DNA of 64,000 bases. Source: Paenibacillus baekrokdamisoli (GTDB taxonomy: Bacteria > Bacillota > Bacilli > Paenibacillales > Paenibacillaceae). This document shows positions 42,700 through 52,100 of this stretch, piece by piece (positions within the stretch are counted from its first letter, which is position 1; every line of letters starts with the position of its first letter). Made by a program: the position numbers and the translations under genes. The notes beneath the pieces were generated by a model. It saw nothing but the letters and a program-made list of their open reading frames with translations. It was not told the origin of the DNA and searched no databases. The stretch covers positions 3,782,001-3,846,000 of the forward strand of contig NZ_AP019308.1 of assembly GCF_003945345.1 (NCBI RefSeq), read 5' to 3'.

Positions 42700-42783
42700 T
42701 GTAAATGCTTACAAATCAATGCTATGATTTTTGCTCCCAACCGTAAATGGTGAATTTGAAAGCAGAGGGGGAAATATTTCACA
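42700..42783 (-). promoter_or_regulatory. Promoter of the importer operon with activator box and cre-like site
   Basis: -35 TTTACG (42742-42747), 17-nt spacer, -10 TAGCAT (42719-42724). Six bases upstream begins TGTGAAA-N15-TTTCAAA (42754-42783). TGTAAATGCTTACA (42700-42713), a cre-like palindrome, lies downstream of -10. Box, spacings and flanks match the SLH-gene promoter at 36718-36802. The box lies between the importer and the divergent kinase gene. Confidence 0.75.
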
Positions 42784-42833
42784 CGAAGGAAGCTAATATT
42801 TTGAATGTGCTATACTGATTTCGGGGGTCTGCC

Positions 42834-44651
42834 ATGAAATCATTCAAGAATTTACAAACTAGATTATTTATTACTTATTCCATTGTTTTAATCTTATTTG
42901 CCCTTCTTATCAGCACACCTATGTATGTTTATCTAAAGAATAACATTGAAACCAATATTAAAGAGAGTGTTGAAAAGATCGTAAGCGGTTACTCCGATAC
43001 CATCGATGCTAGTTCAGCTATTTCTAACAATGTCAGTACCCAGCTTTATATCAATCGTGATAATTCAAGCTATACGGCTATTCAATATCTGGAATCTATC
43101 GCCTATTCCAAAAATACGAGCTCAATCGATATCCTACAGTCTGAAAAAGCGATTCAAAACTTCCTTTACTTGAATGCAGCTGTATATAAACCGATCCACA
43201 GAATTAATATATTTACGACTAAGGGAGATTTCTTCTCTAATCAAAAGGCTGATGCTGATATTACCCAAACGATCCATTCGAGTGATTGGCTGAAGGCCGT
43301 TGAAGAGGCGAGAGGTTCCATTAAGATGGGCTATACGAAGAAAGATAGATGGTTATCCAATGACTCCAATCCTATCTTTTCTTTTCTACGACAGATCAAC
43401 TGGAATTCACATCCCGTTGGGTTTCTGGAAATTCAATTCAAAGCCTCAGATCTGTTGAATTTAGATGAATTAGAGACCAAACAAAAAGCTGAAATTATGA
43501 TTCTGCAAGCAGGTGAAGTTCTTTATTCATCTTCTCCCGAAGCGCTGACACCCTCTTCTCAGAGGCTATCCGCCATCTTTAATAAAACGGGCAAATCGAA
43601 CGTAGGAAGCGGATTTATTACCAATGATCAGGGAAAAGAAGATTTCTTCATGTATCGGACTTCCCAAGAAACAGGAGTAACTATCTTCTTAACGATACCA
43701 GAATCGCAATTATTTGCACCTTTACGTTTAGTCCGTAATGTCATCATGTTTAGTGTAATTATTCTAATTGCCATCTCAGTCTTTGTTTACTTTATACTCG
43801 CCAGAATTTTGACTCATCCTCTAAAAAAGCTGAAAAAAGCAATTGATTCGATTAATCTGGATGAAAAAAACGAAGCTTTTATTGAAAATAAATTCCATAT
43901 GGGTGAAATCGAAATCATTAATCGTTCTTTTCTAGAATTGAACCAGCGGTTACAAGACAGCCTGGAGGAAACCGTTCAGTTCCGAACCTTGCAAATGCAA
44001 GCTAAATTTGATGTTCTGCAAGCCCATATTAATCCACATTTTTTATTTAATATGTTGGGTGTCATAACCGTCTTATCGGACAGAGGCCAAATGAAAGCCG
44101 TATCTGAAACAAGCAGAAAGCTTTCCCAGTTCTTACGATATTCGATATCCTCCGGGTCTTCGATGACGACTTTGAGAGAGGAAGTTGAATTTGCAAAACA
44201 TTACTTAGATCTATTAAAATCTCGCTATCAACACCGACTTTATTATGAAATCGAAGTTTCAGAATGGCTCTTGGACATCCAAATTCCTAAGCTGTTTATT
44301 CAACCCTTGATTGAGAATGCCATTCAACACGGTTTCCCAGATATCGATAAACAATTAGGCATTCAAATTATCGGAAGTATAACAGGTAATCAATGGGAGA
44401 TTTGCATTCGTGATAATGGTGTCGGCTTTAAACCGGAATCTTTGGCAGCCCTAAATACCAACATTCAGAATTATCTGGAACGCATGCAAAATAATGAGCC
44501 TAGTGAGGAACCTCTTGCATTAGGCGGGGTTGGCTTAATGAATACGATTGCCAGACTCCAACTCGTCTTCAAGGAACAATATCATTTTTCTTTCGGCAAT
44601 AATGAAGACTCCGGAGCTTATGTATGTTTCAAAGGTTACTTAAAACGATAA
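42834..44651 (+). CDS. Sensor histidine kinase, YesM family
   Basis: Membrane kinase of 605 residues. First helix near residues 13-32 (FITYSIVLILFALLISTPMY), extracellular dCache-like sensing region of about 250 residues, second helix near 303-323, HAMP, His_kinase box with HINPHFLFNMLGVI near residue 398 and HATPase (PLIENAIQHGFP, RDNGVGF). GGGGG lies 6 nt before ATG. Followed by its regulator and divergent from the importer operon it presumably controls. Confidence 0.94.
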   Translation: MKSFKNLQTRLFITYSIVLILFALLISTPMYVYLKNNIETNIKESVEKIVSGYSDTIDASSAISNNVSTQLYINRDNSSYTAIQYLESIAYSKNTSSIDILQSEKAIQNFLYLNAAVYKPIHRINIFTTKGDFFSNQKADADITQTIHSSDWLKAVEEARGSIKMGYTKKDRWLSNDSNPIFSFLRQINWNSHPVGFLEIQFKASDLLNLDELETKQKAEIMILQAGEVLYSSSPEALTPSSQRLSAIFNKTGKSNVGSGFITNDQGKEDFFMYRTSQETGVTIFLTIPESQLFAPLRLVRNVIMFSVIILIAISVFVYFILARILTHPLKKLKKAIDSINLDEKNEAFIENKFHMGEIEIINRSFLELNQRLQDSLEETVQFRTLQMQAKFDVLQAHINPHFLFNMLGVITVLSDRGQMKAVSETSRKLSQFLRYSISSGSSMTTLREEVEFAKHYLDLLKSRYQHRLYYEIEVSEWLLDIQIPKLFIQPLIENAIQHGFPDIDKQLGIQIIGSITGNQWEICIRDNGVGFKPESLAALNTNIQNYLERMQNNEPSEEPLALGGVGLMNTIARLQLVFKEQYHFSFGNNEDSGAYVCFKGYLKR

Positions 44652-44693
44652 AGACATCAACCCTATTCTTATCATACTAAGGAGGCGACTACC

Positions 44694-46253
44694 ATGAGGA
44701 TTATGATTGTTGATGACGAACCCTTCTACATTGATCACCTTAAAGAAGTCATAGAAAATAGCAGATTCAGTAAATCTGCGGAAGTCCACATTGCAGCAGA
44801 GTGTATTAGTGCCAGTCTGGCTATTAAAACGATACCAATCGTTCAACCTGATTTGATATTTACTGACATTAGAATGCAATTCATGAACGGCATCGAGCTT
44901 GCTGCAACGATTCAGGAAACGTGGCCGCATATCATCGTTGTTATTGTAAGCGGATACTCTTCCTTTGATTATGCTCGGGATGCACTTCGTGCCAATGTCG
45001 ATGATTATCTTGTCAAACCTATTGATCCCGATGTCATCGAACAAGTATTGGATAAAGCAAGCGCAAGAATTAACAAGCAAGCTTATCTACGACAGCAGCA
45101 TTATCTAAAGGGCCTGCTCGACAACGAACCTATGGGGATAGATTTCTTAACATCCTCCATGCCAAGCTTTAGCTTCCCCAGTTATATTATGATTTTTTTC
45201 AAAAAGAAAACGGCCCTATTGGAGAAGGAAAAGCCGCTTCCTCAGACGGAATACGAAATCCAAAATCAATTATCTCAACATCATTTATTACTTAAGAATG
45301 AAAAGGTCCGGCTCCTTCCAATAAAGGATCAAAAAAATGGCGTTATCATCCTTGGCTTATATGAATGCGACGATCAGAAGATTAAAGATATCGCATCTGA
45401 ATGCCAACTGATCATCGGTTATGACGGATCGGCACCATCTATAGCAGCTAGTGGATCTTTCCATGAATTAACGCAAATTCATCCTATTGCCAATCAACTT
45501 CATGATGAATTGTATCATCAACTTGTTATTGGCCACACCAAACAGATTTATCTCTTTGAACAACTGCCTGCGCAAGAAAAATCCAACCTGCTGCTGGACA
45601 GTACAGACGAGAAAAAGGTTGTTATTGCGGTTGAGAAAAAAGATTGGAAGTTATTAAAAAAGTTGATCGACCATTGGTTTTACCAATGGGAGCAGCATTC
45701 ATGCCCCAGTCTCTATGTACAAAGGAATATTAAAAAAATTCTTCAGTGGCTGGAAAAACACTTCCGTTCCTTGGACCCTCTTTTAAGTATCACTACGGAG
45801 AAAGAAATGGAGGAGATGATCGATTCCGCCCGCTCCTTCCGCGGAGCAGCCGAGACGTTCTGGAATTTATTATCCCATACCTTCCAATTTGAAGAACAGG
45901 AGTCAACCAGTAACAGAGGGATACGCTTAATTGAGCAAATCACAGACTATTTGACTGCAAATCTAAGCGAACCAATAGCTATGACCAATGTCATGGATAG
46001 ATTTCAAATTTCAAGCACCCATTTAGGAACGCTATTTCGCAAGCATCTCGGAAAAACCTTTGTCGAATATCTAACCACTCTCCGTATTGATAAAGCGAAA
46101 GAGCTCATGCGCATTCATCCTGATATGGCTTTTAAAGAAATTTCCGAAATAACAGGATACTCGGATCGGCATTATTTCACTAAAGTATTTAAGCTTGTTA
46201 CAGGCAAATCCCCTACAGATTTTAAAGAACAGCTTCTTCAGGAAGAAAATTAG
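44694..46253 (+). CDS. AraC-type response regulator (YesN family)
   Basis: Response regulator of 519 residues. Receiver with Asp7/Asp8, phosphoacceptor Asp58 and Lys108. The usual MPVMDG after the phosphoacceptor reads MQFMNG, a slight departure. The C-terminal AraC domain (about 415-515) includes IAMTNVMDRFQISSTHLGTL and GYSDRHYFTKVFKLVTGKSP. Ribosome site AAGGAGGCG. Candidate binder of the TTTGAAA-N15-TTTCAAA boxes at 36773 and 42754. Confidence 0.94.
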   Translation: MRIMIVDDEPFYIDHLKEVIENSRFSKSAEVHIAAECISASLAIKTIPIVQPDLIFTDIRMQFMNGIELAATIQETWPHIIVVIVSGYSSFDYARDALRANVDDYLVKPIDPDVIEQVLDKASARINKQAYLRQQHYLKGLLDNEPMGIDFLTSSMPSFSFPSYIMIFFKKKTALLEKEKPLPQTEYEIQNQLSQHHLLLKNEKVRLLPIKDQKNGVIILGLYECDDQKIKDIASECQLIIGYDGSAPSIAASGSFHELTQIHPIANQLHDELYHQLVIGHTKQIYLFEQLPAQEKSNLLLDSTDEKKVVIAVEKKDWKLLKKLIDHWFYQWEQHSCPSLYVQRNIKKILQWLEKHFRSLDPLLSITTEKEMEEMIDSARSFRGAAETFWNLLSHTFQFEEQESTSNRGIRLIEQITDYLTANLSEPIAMTNVMDRFQISSTHLGTLFRKHLGKTFVEYLTTLRIDKAKELMRIHPDMAFKEISEITGYSDRHYFTKVFKLVTGKSPTDFKEQLLQEEN

Positions 46254-46304
46254 GCAGCTAGCGATCTCCCTCCTGATTAGATGATATATGAGAGCAGAAA
46301 AAGG

Positions 46305-46349
46305 ATAGGAGAGACTCCAAGGCTCGTGCAGCCTTGGAGTCTCTCCTAT
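46305..46349. terminator. Bidirectional terminator between convergent genes
   Basis: Perfect 20-bp stem ATAGGAGAGACTCCAAGGCT / AGCCTTGGAGTCTCTCCTAT with a 5-nt loop, between the response regulator (plus) and the GH78-like gene (minus). U-tracts are modest, but stem strength and position are clear. Confidence 0.85.
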
Positions 46350-46367
46350 TTAAACTTGCAGCTATTC

Positions 46368-49280
46368 TTATAAGATTCCCAGCTTTGTTTCCATGATAGA
46401 GCCGGTATAACCTTCTGGCAACCGAATGCGAGCAATCATCCCTTCCGGATAGGATACGTTAAGCTGAATCGTCTTGCTGCTCTCATCAGCGGTCCACGAG
46501 ACATCAATCCGCCCTCCTGCCGGGTGCGGAACACTACCCCTCGCCCATGTAAGTCCACTTGGTACAGGCGCAATCTCAACTTCAGTCCAGCCCGTCCTCA
46601 GACTCCTCACACCAAGCACCTCACGACCTAAGAAATAGGCCGGAGCAGATGACCATGCATGACAGTGACTGCGCGTTAGCATATCCGGATTAGCCCGATT
46701 CTCGAGGAAGTTCGGATATTGCTCCCAGCACGTAGTCGCGCCATGACGGATCATCGTGCCATAATGATGGCGAATATCGTCCAAGATGAGACGAACCTCA
46801 CCCAGCTTGGCCAGTGCCTCATAATAGAAGAAGGACATGAATGGACTGCCAATTTGCACAAAATGTTCAGGAGGCTGAACGAGATAGGCGTCGATGATCT
46901 GCTTGCGCTCACCCTGAACGACACCCGTAAGTGAAGCGACAACCTGCGTCTGTATGCTGAGGCTGTCAGAGCGACGTCCATCCGTATGGATGCAGTCGAT
47001 ATAGGCCGACTTCTCTTCGCTCCAGAGGCATTCGTTGATTCTATGGGCGAGCCGGATAGCCGCTTCTTCAAACCTCGCAGCGCTCTCTTCCTCTTTCGCG
47101 ATTCGTCCCATCTGTGCAGCAACTCGCAGCGTTTGAACCAAGAACATGTTCTGATGCGTGACGATACCATCGTTCGGCTGGTCGATCGGCGACCAGTCTA
47201 GCAGATTCCAGCCCTTTACATTAAACAATCCGCTCTCGTCAATCTTGAGCAAATAATGCTCCATCGTGAACCGAATATGGTCATACATTTCCACCGCGAA
47301 CGCTTCATCCCCGGTCTGCTCGTAATATTCAGCACAAGCGATCGCCCAGAAGAACGTCCAGTTCGGGATCACACTGCTCCATCCGCTCGGCACTTGATTC
47401 ACATATAGAGGCGATTGGTGTCTCGAGCCGGGAACAAGTCGTAAGCAGCGCTTCAGAATATCCTGTACCCCATACAAGTAATTGCTTACGAGCGCTTCGT
47501 TGCGGCTGTCACCGACCCAGAACGTTTGTTCATACGCTGGACAATCGACGAACGTATCTTCCATACACAGCTTTGTCGTATGACGGCTTATTTCCCAGAT
47601 ATCATTCAAAAGCGTGTCCGAGCATTCGAACCGTCCGACTTCGGCCATTGGATAGTTGCTTTGAATGAAGGTCACTCCGTATATTCGCACTGGTCTCGTT
47701 GCTCCGCGCACCGTCAGCGCCAAATAGCGGAAACCACGACGAATAGGTGTCTCATAAACCTGTCGACCTTCGTGGCACACGTAACGAAGCGTATGATCGA
47801 GGTCGAACGTATCCTGTCGATATTCTCCGGACATGTACTCGAAGCCATACCAATCGAGCACCGTTCCAGCTTCTGCCTCAACTTCAAAAGATAGATAACC
47901 GGAATATTCTTTACCTAGATCGAACAGCACTTCGGTATCATAGCCTTCAAACAGTGGCACAAGACCAGCCTCATTATTCGGAATGATTGCGTTCTGAAGC
48001 TGTGCCGGAACCGCAAACTTCACGTTCTCTTTACGCCAAACACTTAGCGCGAACACATCGACCTCAGACACGTACTTCGGATCGATTGGGCTTAACCAAT
48101 CTACGAATCGCTCCAAGTCCTCTGGTCGCTTCAGCGCACCAAGTAATTTCATGTATACCGGATATTCCCAATTAAGCTCCCGAGCCGACTGATGGTCAAT
48201 TGTGATGACAGCGTCGAATGGACCGATTCGGAAGAATGTAGATGCAGAATGATCCGCTAGCTGCTCTAAGGGGGAAGCGAATGACAATTCTCCACTTTCT
48301 TCTCCATATATACCAAACTGCAACTTGCCGACATGGAGGCTGCCGGACACATCGATGACGAGCAGGTTATCCCCTTCGTTCAGGTTAACGTCCACATACC
48401 GTTCGGGAGTCGTTCCATATATCCGGTCCTGGGAAATCTCTTCACCATTTAAGGACAGCGCACGAAAGCATCCTCCTGCTTGCAGAAAGCCTAATGTAGC
48501 TGAACACGCACAATTCGCGCGAATCGAAGTCACCACGAATCCAGTGCATAGAATGCCATTAGCATGCTCCTCACTGCCATCGTTCAGCGCATTGCGAACA
48601 TCTAGCGCTGTCGTCACATGGAACGATCTCACCTTCGCCAATGATTCAACCCGCACGGGGTATACCGTCTCATCCGTCAGCATCGGGATGTCCCGAGGCT
48701 TTAATGTCGTCCACGGTGCCATACCGACCGAACCAAGGACAATCGCATTTGACCATCCCGCATCGTTGTAATCTAGTTCCTTCCATGATGAATCCCATGC
48801 TGAGGCATCAACATATTCAGAGAATGCTTGCTGAATCGACATTCGCGGTGCACGTGGATGCTGTCCGAGATGACGCGAGGTAAGCCAAGTCGCGTCGGTC
48901 GCGACGATGACATCCCCATCCGCATCATTAAGCTCAGCCAACAGACCACCCCGTCCCCGAAGGTAGTAGAACGTTGACAACCCGAAGTGTAGGACGAGCA
49001 CGGCAATCGTATTTTCTTCGCCATACTTTAAGAGATGGCTGACTTCGTAAGTATCATAGGATTGCTCGAACGGCCACGAACGAACCGGACCTCGACCGAG
49101 CCTCGTACCATTTACGTACAGAACATAACGTGAATCAGCCGTAATTCGTAATGCTGCCCCTGAGCGAGCTTCGGCCGCAGCCGGAACGTCGAACGTTTTA
49201 CGGAAGCATCTCCATTCATTACGAGGACTTTCCTCCCCTTCTCCCCAGATCCACTTAGCTTGCCAATTCACAGTCATCAT
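46368..49280 (-). CDS. GH78 alpha-L-rhamnosidase-like protein
   Basis: Protein of 970 residues, no signal peptide. N-terminal beta-sandwich domains (WQAKWIWGEGEESPRNEWRC; DSRYVLYVNGTRLGRGPVRS) are followed by the (alpha/alpha)6 barrel. The catalytic stretch DCPAYEQTFWVGDSRNEALV and the downstream TTCWEQYPNFLENRANPD fit the variant GH78 active site; typical enzymes have DCPQRxE. The C-terminal beta domain has PHPAGGRIDVSW. Role: removal of alpha-L-rhamnose (or a similar sugar) from oligosaccharides in the cytoplasm. Ribosome site GGGGAG. Divergent from an AraC regulator 134 bp away. Confidence 0.86.
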   Translation of the reverse strand: MMTVNWQAKWIWGEGEESPRNEWRCFRKTFDVPAAAEARSGAALRITADSRYVLYVNGTRLGRGPVRSWPFEQSYDTYEVSHLLKYGEENTIAVLVLHFGLSTFYYLRGRGGLLAELNDADGDVIVATDATWLTSRHLGQHPRAPRMSIQQAFSEYVDASAWDSSWKELDYNDAGWSNAIVLGSVGMAPWTTLKPRDIPMLTDETVYPVRVESLAKVRSFHVTTALDVRNALNDGSEEHANGILCTGFVVTSIRANCACSATLGFLQAGGCFRALSLNGEEISQDRIYGTTPERYVDVNLNEGDNLLVIDVSGSLHVGKLQFGIYGEESGELSFASPLEQLADHSASTFFRIGPFDAVITIDHQSARELNWEYPVYMKLLGALKRPEDLERFVDWLSPIDPKYVSEVDVFALSVWRKENVKFAVPAQLQNAIIPNNEAGLVPLFEGYDTEVLFDLGKEYSGYLSFEVEAEAGTVLDWYGFEYMSGEYRQDTFDLDHTLRYVCHEGRQVYETPIRRGFRYLALTVRGATRPVRIYGVTFIQSNYPMAEVGRFECSDTLLNDIWEISRHTTKLCMEDTFVDCPAYEQTFWVGDSRNEALVSNYLYGVQDILKRCLRLVPGSRHQSPLYVNQVPSGWSSVIPNWTFFWAIACAEYYEQTGDEAFAVEMYDHIRFTMEHYLLKIDESGLFNVKGWNLLDWSPIDQPNDGIVTHQNMFLVQTLRVAAQMGRIAKEEESAARFEEAAIRLAHRINECLWSEEKSAYIDCIHTDGRRSDSLSIQTQVVASLTGVVQGERKQIIDAYLVQPPEHFVQIGSPFMSFFYYEALAKLGEVRLILDDIRHHYGTMIRHGATTCWEQYPNFLENRANPDMLTRSHCHAWSSAPAYFLGREVLGVRSLRTGWTEVEIAPVPSGLTWARGSVPHPAGGRIDVSWTADESSKTIQLNVSYPEGMIARIRLPEGYTGSIMETKLGIL

Positions 49281-49414
49281 TGTTCAGCTCCCCACCATTC
49301 CATTAGAATCACTTCTATTGTAAAATATATAAAAAGTTATTTTATGGGCTTATCAGGACATCATATAGGTATATAACGACATTATAAAAAGCAAATCGAG
49401 AAGGAGATAAGTGG

Positions 49415-50332
49415 ATGCGCAAGCCAGAGCTGATGGTCGAGAAGGGGACCATTTTTTTCGAAAAAGGCTTCTCCATGTACGTCAATCGGGTGAGTGAGCG
49501 ATTTGAGCTACCTGAACATATGCACGATTTCATTGAGATTTGTTATGTCTGGGAAGGAAATGGATTTCATTATATAGGAGATAAAATCATCCGTGTGACC
49601 AAGGGGGATTTGTTCTTCCTTTCCGTCGGAGTGTCTCATATTTTCCGGCCCACCTCGGCGAATCCGAAAGAGCCGCTTATTATTGGCAACTGTATTTTCG
49701 ATGAAAACATATATCGATTTTTGGCGTCGGTGCTGCCCGAGGAGTACGGCATGTATCGGTTCCGTAATGTCGTCGCTGAACCCAATTGCTGGCTCCAAAC
49801 TCGAGACCACTCTGGCGAAATCGGACTATTGTTCGAGTCCCTGCTCCGAGAGTTCAATGATAAACAGACGGGCTATGAGACCCTGTTATGTGGACTTCTG
49901 CTGCAATTACTGATCGGTATAGAAAGATCAATGAATAAGGAAGAACCTCATTTTAACGACAATGACCGAATGGAAGTCATTACGCGTTTCATTCAGGACC
50001 GATTGCACGAGAAGCTTACGCTGTCTGCTATCGCCCACCAGATTGGCATCGGGGTAAGACAGCTTCAACGAATCTTCTCCGAACTCACAGGCGTATCTTT
50101 CTCTGACTACCTAACGAACGAAAGGATCGATCGCAGCTGCCGCCTGCTGAGCGATCCTTCTAATCGATTCATGACAATTCTAGACATCGCTTCCAGCGTC
50201 GGCATTCATGATCCGAAACGCTTCTACAGCATGTTCAAGAGAAAAATGGGATTAACTCCAGCAGCCTATCGCACGGGACGAAAAGAAGATCGTCAAAATG
50301 AGAGCTTTACATCGGCATCTCGATCAAATTGA
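49415..50332 (+). CDS. AraC-family transcriptional regulator
   Basis: Regulator of 305 residues with an N-terminal cupin (about 20-100; LPEHMHDFIEICYVWEGNGF, VTKGDLFFLSVGVSHIF) and C-terminal AraC domain (about 195-295; LTLSAIAHQIGIGVRQLQRI, GIHDPKRFYSMFKRKMGLTP). Ribosome site AAGGAGA. Divergent from and probably activating the GH78-like gene; rhamnose or a rhamnoside would be a natural effector (inference). Confidence 0.93.
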   Translation: MRKPELMVEKGTIFFEKGFSMYVNRVSERFELPEHMHDFIEICYVWEGNGFHYIGDKIIRVTKGDLFFLSVGVSHIFRPTSANPKEPLIIGNCIFDENIYRFLASVLPEEYGMYRFRNVVAEPNCWLQTRDHSGEIGLLFESLLREFNDKQTGYETLLCGLLLQLLIGIERSMNKEEPHFNDNDRMEVITRFIQDRLHEKLTLSAIAHQIGIGVRQLQRIFSELTGVSFSDYLTNERIDRSCRLLSDPSNRFMTILDIASSVGIHDPKRFYSMFKRKMGLTPAAYRTGRKEDRQNESFTSASRSN

Positions 50333-50349
50333 CTTCCGAAACAGCTTAC

Positions 50350-50424
50350 CTCTTGCCATTACCAGAGCCATACCGGATCCAAATGCGCGTTACCAAACAT
50401 ATGAAGCTTGAGATCTTTATTCAT
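50350..50424 (-). pseudogene. 5' relic of a GH38 alpha-mannosidase gene (copy B)
   Basis: The ATG at 50424 overlaps the ROK stop (TAATG), the normal coupling of a downstream operon gene. It reads MNKDLKLHMFGNAHLDPVWL, then W, a TAA stop, then WQE, after which similarity ends. The stop falls where GH38 proteins have Gln (CAA to TAA is one change). About 25 codons remain of a gene of some 800 or more. Copy A lies at 31422-31482. Confidence 0.85.
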
Positions 50425-51440
50425 TATTGTTTGTCATCCCTTCTGATTGAATAGAGCTGAGATTGACTCATGTGCAGCGTTCTGGCAACAGACAGAGCTG
50501 CATAATCTCCGACTTCTTCCCCTAGAGCGGCAGGAACGATCTCGCAAACCGCCAAGGAATCCGGCAGCGCCTCTCGGTGAAGCTCTTCTTGCATATAAGG
50601 TTCAATAAGCTGTCTTTGTCTTCCATAGATACTGCCGATTATGACTTTCTGCGGATTAAGAATATCAATGAGTATAGCGACTCCGCGTCCTAGATTACGT
50701 CCGACATCTTGGAAGATGCGAAGTGCCAATGGATCGCCTCGTTCAGCAGCTTCCGCTACGTCTCTAGTCGAAATCTCATGGATGGAATCAGATGAATGAC
50801 AGAAGGAAGGAAATGCTCCACCGCTATCGATTCGTTCTCTCACTACTGATTGAGTAGCCCGGGCAATCCCTCCGCCGCTGCAGAAGCCTTCGAATGATCC
50901 TGCCTTGTTATAGCCGATCGGTCCTTCATTCGCCAAACGAATATGTCCGACTTCGCCCGCATTGTCATTCGTTCCTGAATATAAACGGCCGTCCAAGATC
51001 AGCCCTGCTCCCATTCCGGTGCCGAAGGTAAGGAAGATCATATTGCGTGTTCCTTGACCCGCACCCCACTGCCATTCGGCGAGCGCGCATGCGTTGGCAT
51101 CATTTTGCAAACCGATCGGTACATCAAAGTGATGTTTGATCGGACTAATGACATCGACTTTATCCCAATGGGGCAAGTTTGGGGGAGACAGAATAAGTCC
51201 ACGCTGACTATCCAGAGGTCCGCCGCAGCTGATACCCACCGCTTGGAGTCGTTGCCTGTCTTCAGGGTATTTAAGAAATAAGAGTGTTAATTCATCAATC
51301 ATTTGTTGGATGGTCTCTTCCGGTGTCGGCGCAGTCAGGAAGTACGCTTTATCAAGGATCTCTATTCGATTGTCCGACGAACGCCCGATCGTGACCGCGC
51401 ATTTGGTTCCGCCAATATCTATTCCGGCATAGGTGATCAT
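50424..51440 (-). CDS. ROK-family sugar kinase
   Basis: Protein of 338 residues with the ATP-binding start YAGIDIGGTKCAVTIG, GLQNDANACALAEWQWGAGQ (catalytic Asp), TFGTGMGAGLIL and AGEVGHI. The zinc motif CxCGxxGCxE of typical ROK proteins is absent; the region reads GPIGYNKAGSFEGFCSGGGI, as in other members of the family. No helix-turn-helix, so a kinase and not a NagC/XylR-type repressor. Overlaps the SIS gene by 4 bp. Likely phosphorylates a hexose or N-acyl hexosamine released by the lost GH38 or other enzymes. Confidence 0.87.
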   Translation of the reverse strand: MITYAGIDIGGTKCAVTIGRSSDNRIEILDKAYFLTAPTPEETIQQMIDELTLLFLKYPEDRQRLQAVGISCGGPLDSQRGLILSPPNLPHWDKVDVISPIKHHFDVPIGLQNDANACALAEWQWGAGQGTRNMIFLTFGTGMGAGLILDGRLYSGTNDNAGEVGHIRLANEGPIGYNKAGSFEGFCSGGGIARATQSVVRERIDSGGAFPSFCHSSDSIHEISTRDVAEAAERGDPLALRIFQDVGRNLGRGVAILIDILNPQKVIIGSIYGRQRQLIEPYMQEELHREALPDSLAVCEIVPAALGEEVGDYAALSVARTLHMSQSQLYSIRRDDKQ

Positions 51441-52072
51441 TCTCCGAAAAACACCTCCTCAAGCATGATGCACAACGTATGATAGATGGGAAGATGCCGC
51501 TCTTGAATATCCGGTGTTTGGTGATAGGGGACTGTAATTGTGACATCACATAGCGCCTTCATCTTACCTCCCGAGTTCCCTGTTAATCCAACGGTTTTCA
51601 TTCCCTTTGCTTTAGCGATTTGAAGGGCACGAATGATGTTGCGAGAGTTTCCTGAGGTACTAAGGCTAAGAAAAACATCTCCTTCTTGGCCATAACCGTA
51701 CACCTGCTGTGCGAAAACCATATCCGAATCAACGTCATTCGAGTAGGCAGTCATGAAAGCACTATGACTTACAAGCGAAATTGCGGGTAAAGCTCCTTGC
51801 AATCCATTACAAACCTCGTTAGCTTCTTCTGGAAAAAACTGCGCAAACTGATGCCGGAACGATTGGGGAACTGGACGTGTCAGCATAAAGCCTTTCATCA
51901 ATTCCCCGACGATATGCTCGCTATCAGCTGCGCTGCCCCCGTTCCCGGCGACCAGTACTTTTCCATTATGCCGATAACAGGTTTCCAAGAGACTAAAGGA
52001 CTGTTGGATTGCGGGAAGACATTCCTGCAATTCCGGATACTTGGTTTGAAGAACTTGAAGATGAGGATTCAT
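51437..52072 (-). CDS. SIS-domain sugar-phosphate isomerase (GmhA-like)
   Basis: Protein of 211 residues with one SIS domain. VAGNGGSAADSEHIVGELMK matches the GmhA (sedoheptulose-7-phosphate isomerase) motif, and FLSLSTSGNSRNIIRALQIA is the phosphate-binding loop. Family members near ROK kinases often act on other sugar phosphates. ATG at 52072 follows AAAGGAAG at a good distance; an upstream ATG at 52090 overlaps that site and is less likely. Confidence 0.88.
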   Translation of the reverse strand: MNPHLQVLQTKYPELQECLPAIQQSFSLLETCYRHNGKVLVAGNGGSAADSEHIVGELMKGFMLTRPVPQSFRHQFAQFFPEEANEVCNGLQGALPAISLVSHSAFMTAYSNDVDSDMVFAQQVYGYGQEGDVFLSLSTSGNSRNIIRALQIAKAKGMKTVGLTGNSGGKMKALCDVTITVPYHQTPDIQERHLPIYHTLCIMLEEVFFGE

Positions 52073-52100
52073 GCATTTTCTTCCTTTCATCGATTAGCTA

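Noticed and set aside
44640..45080. 146-codon minus-strand open frame
   Set aside because: Lies fully antisense to the response-regulator receiver domain, which is unambiguous on the plus strand.
50424..51440. ROK protein as a NagC/XylR-type repressor
   Set aside because: The protein begins directly with the ATP-binding motif and has no N-terminal helix-turn-helix.
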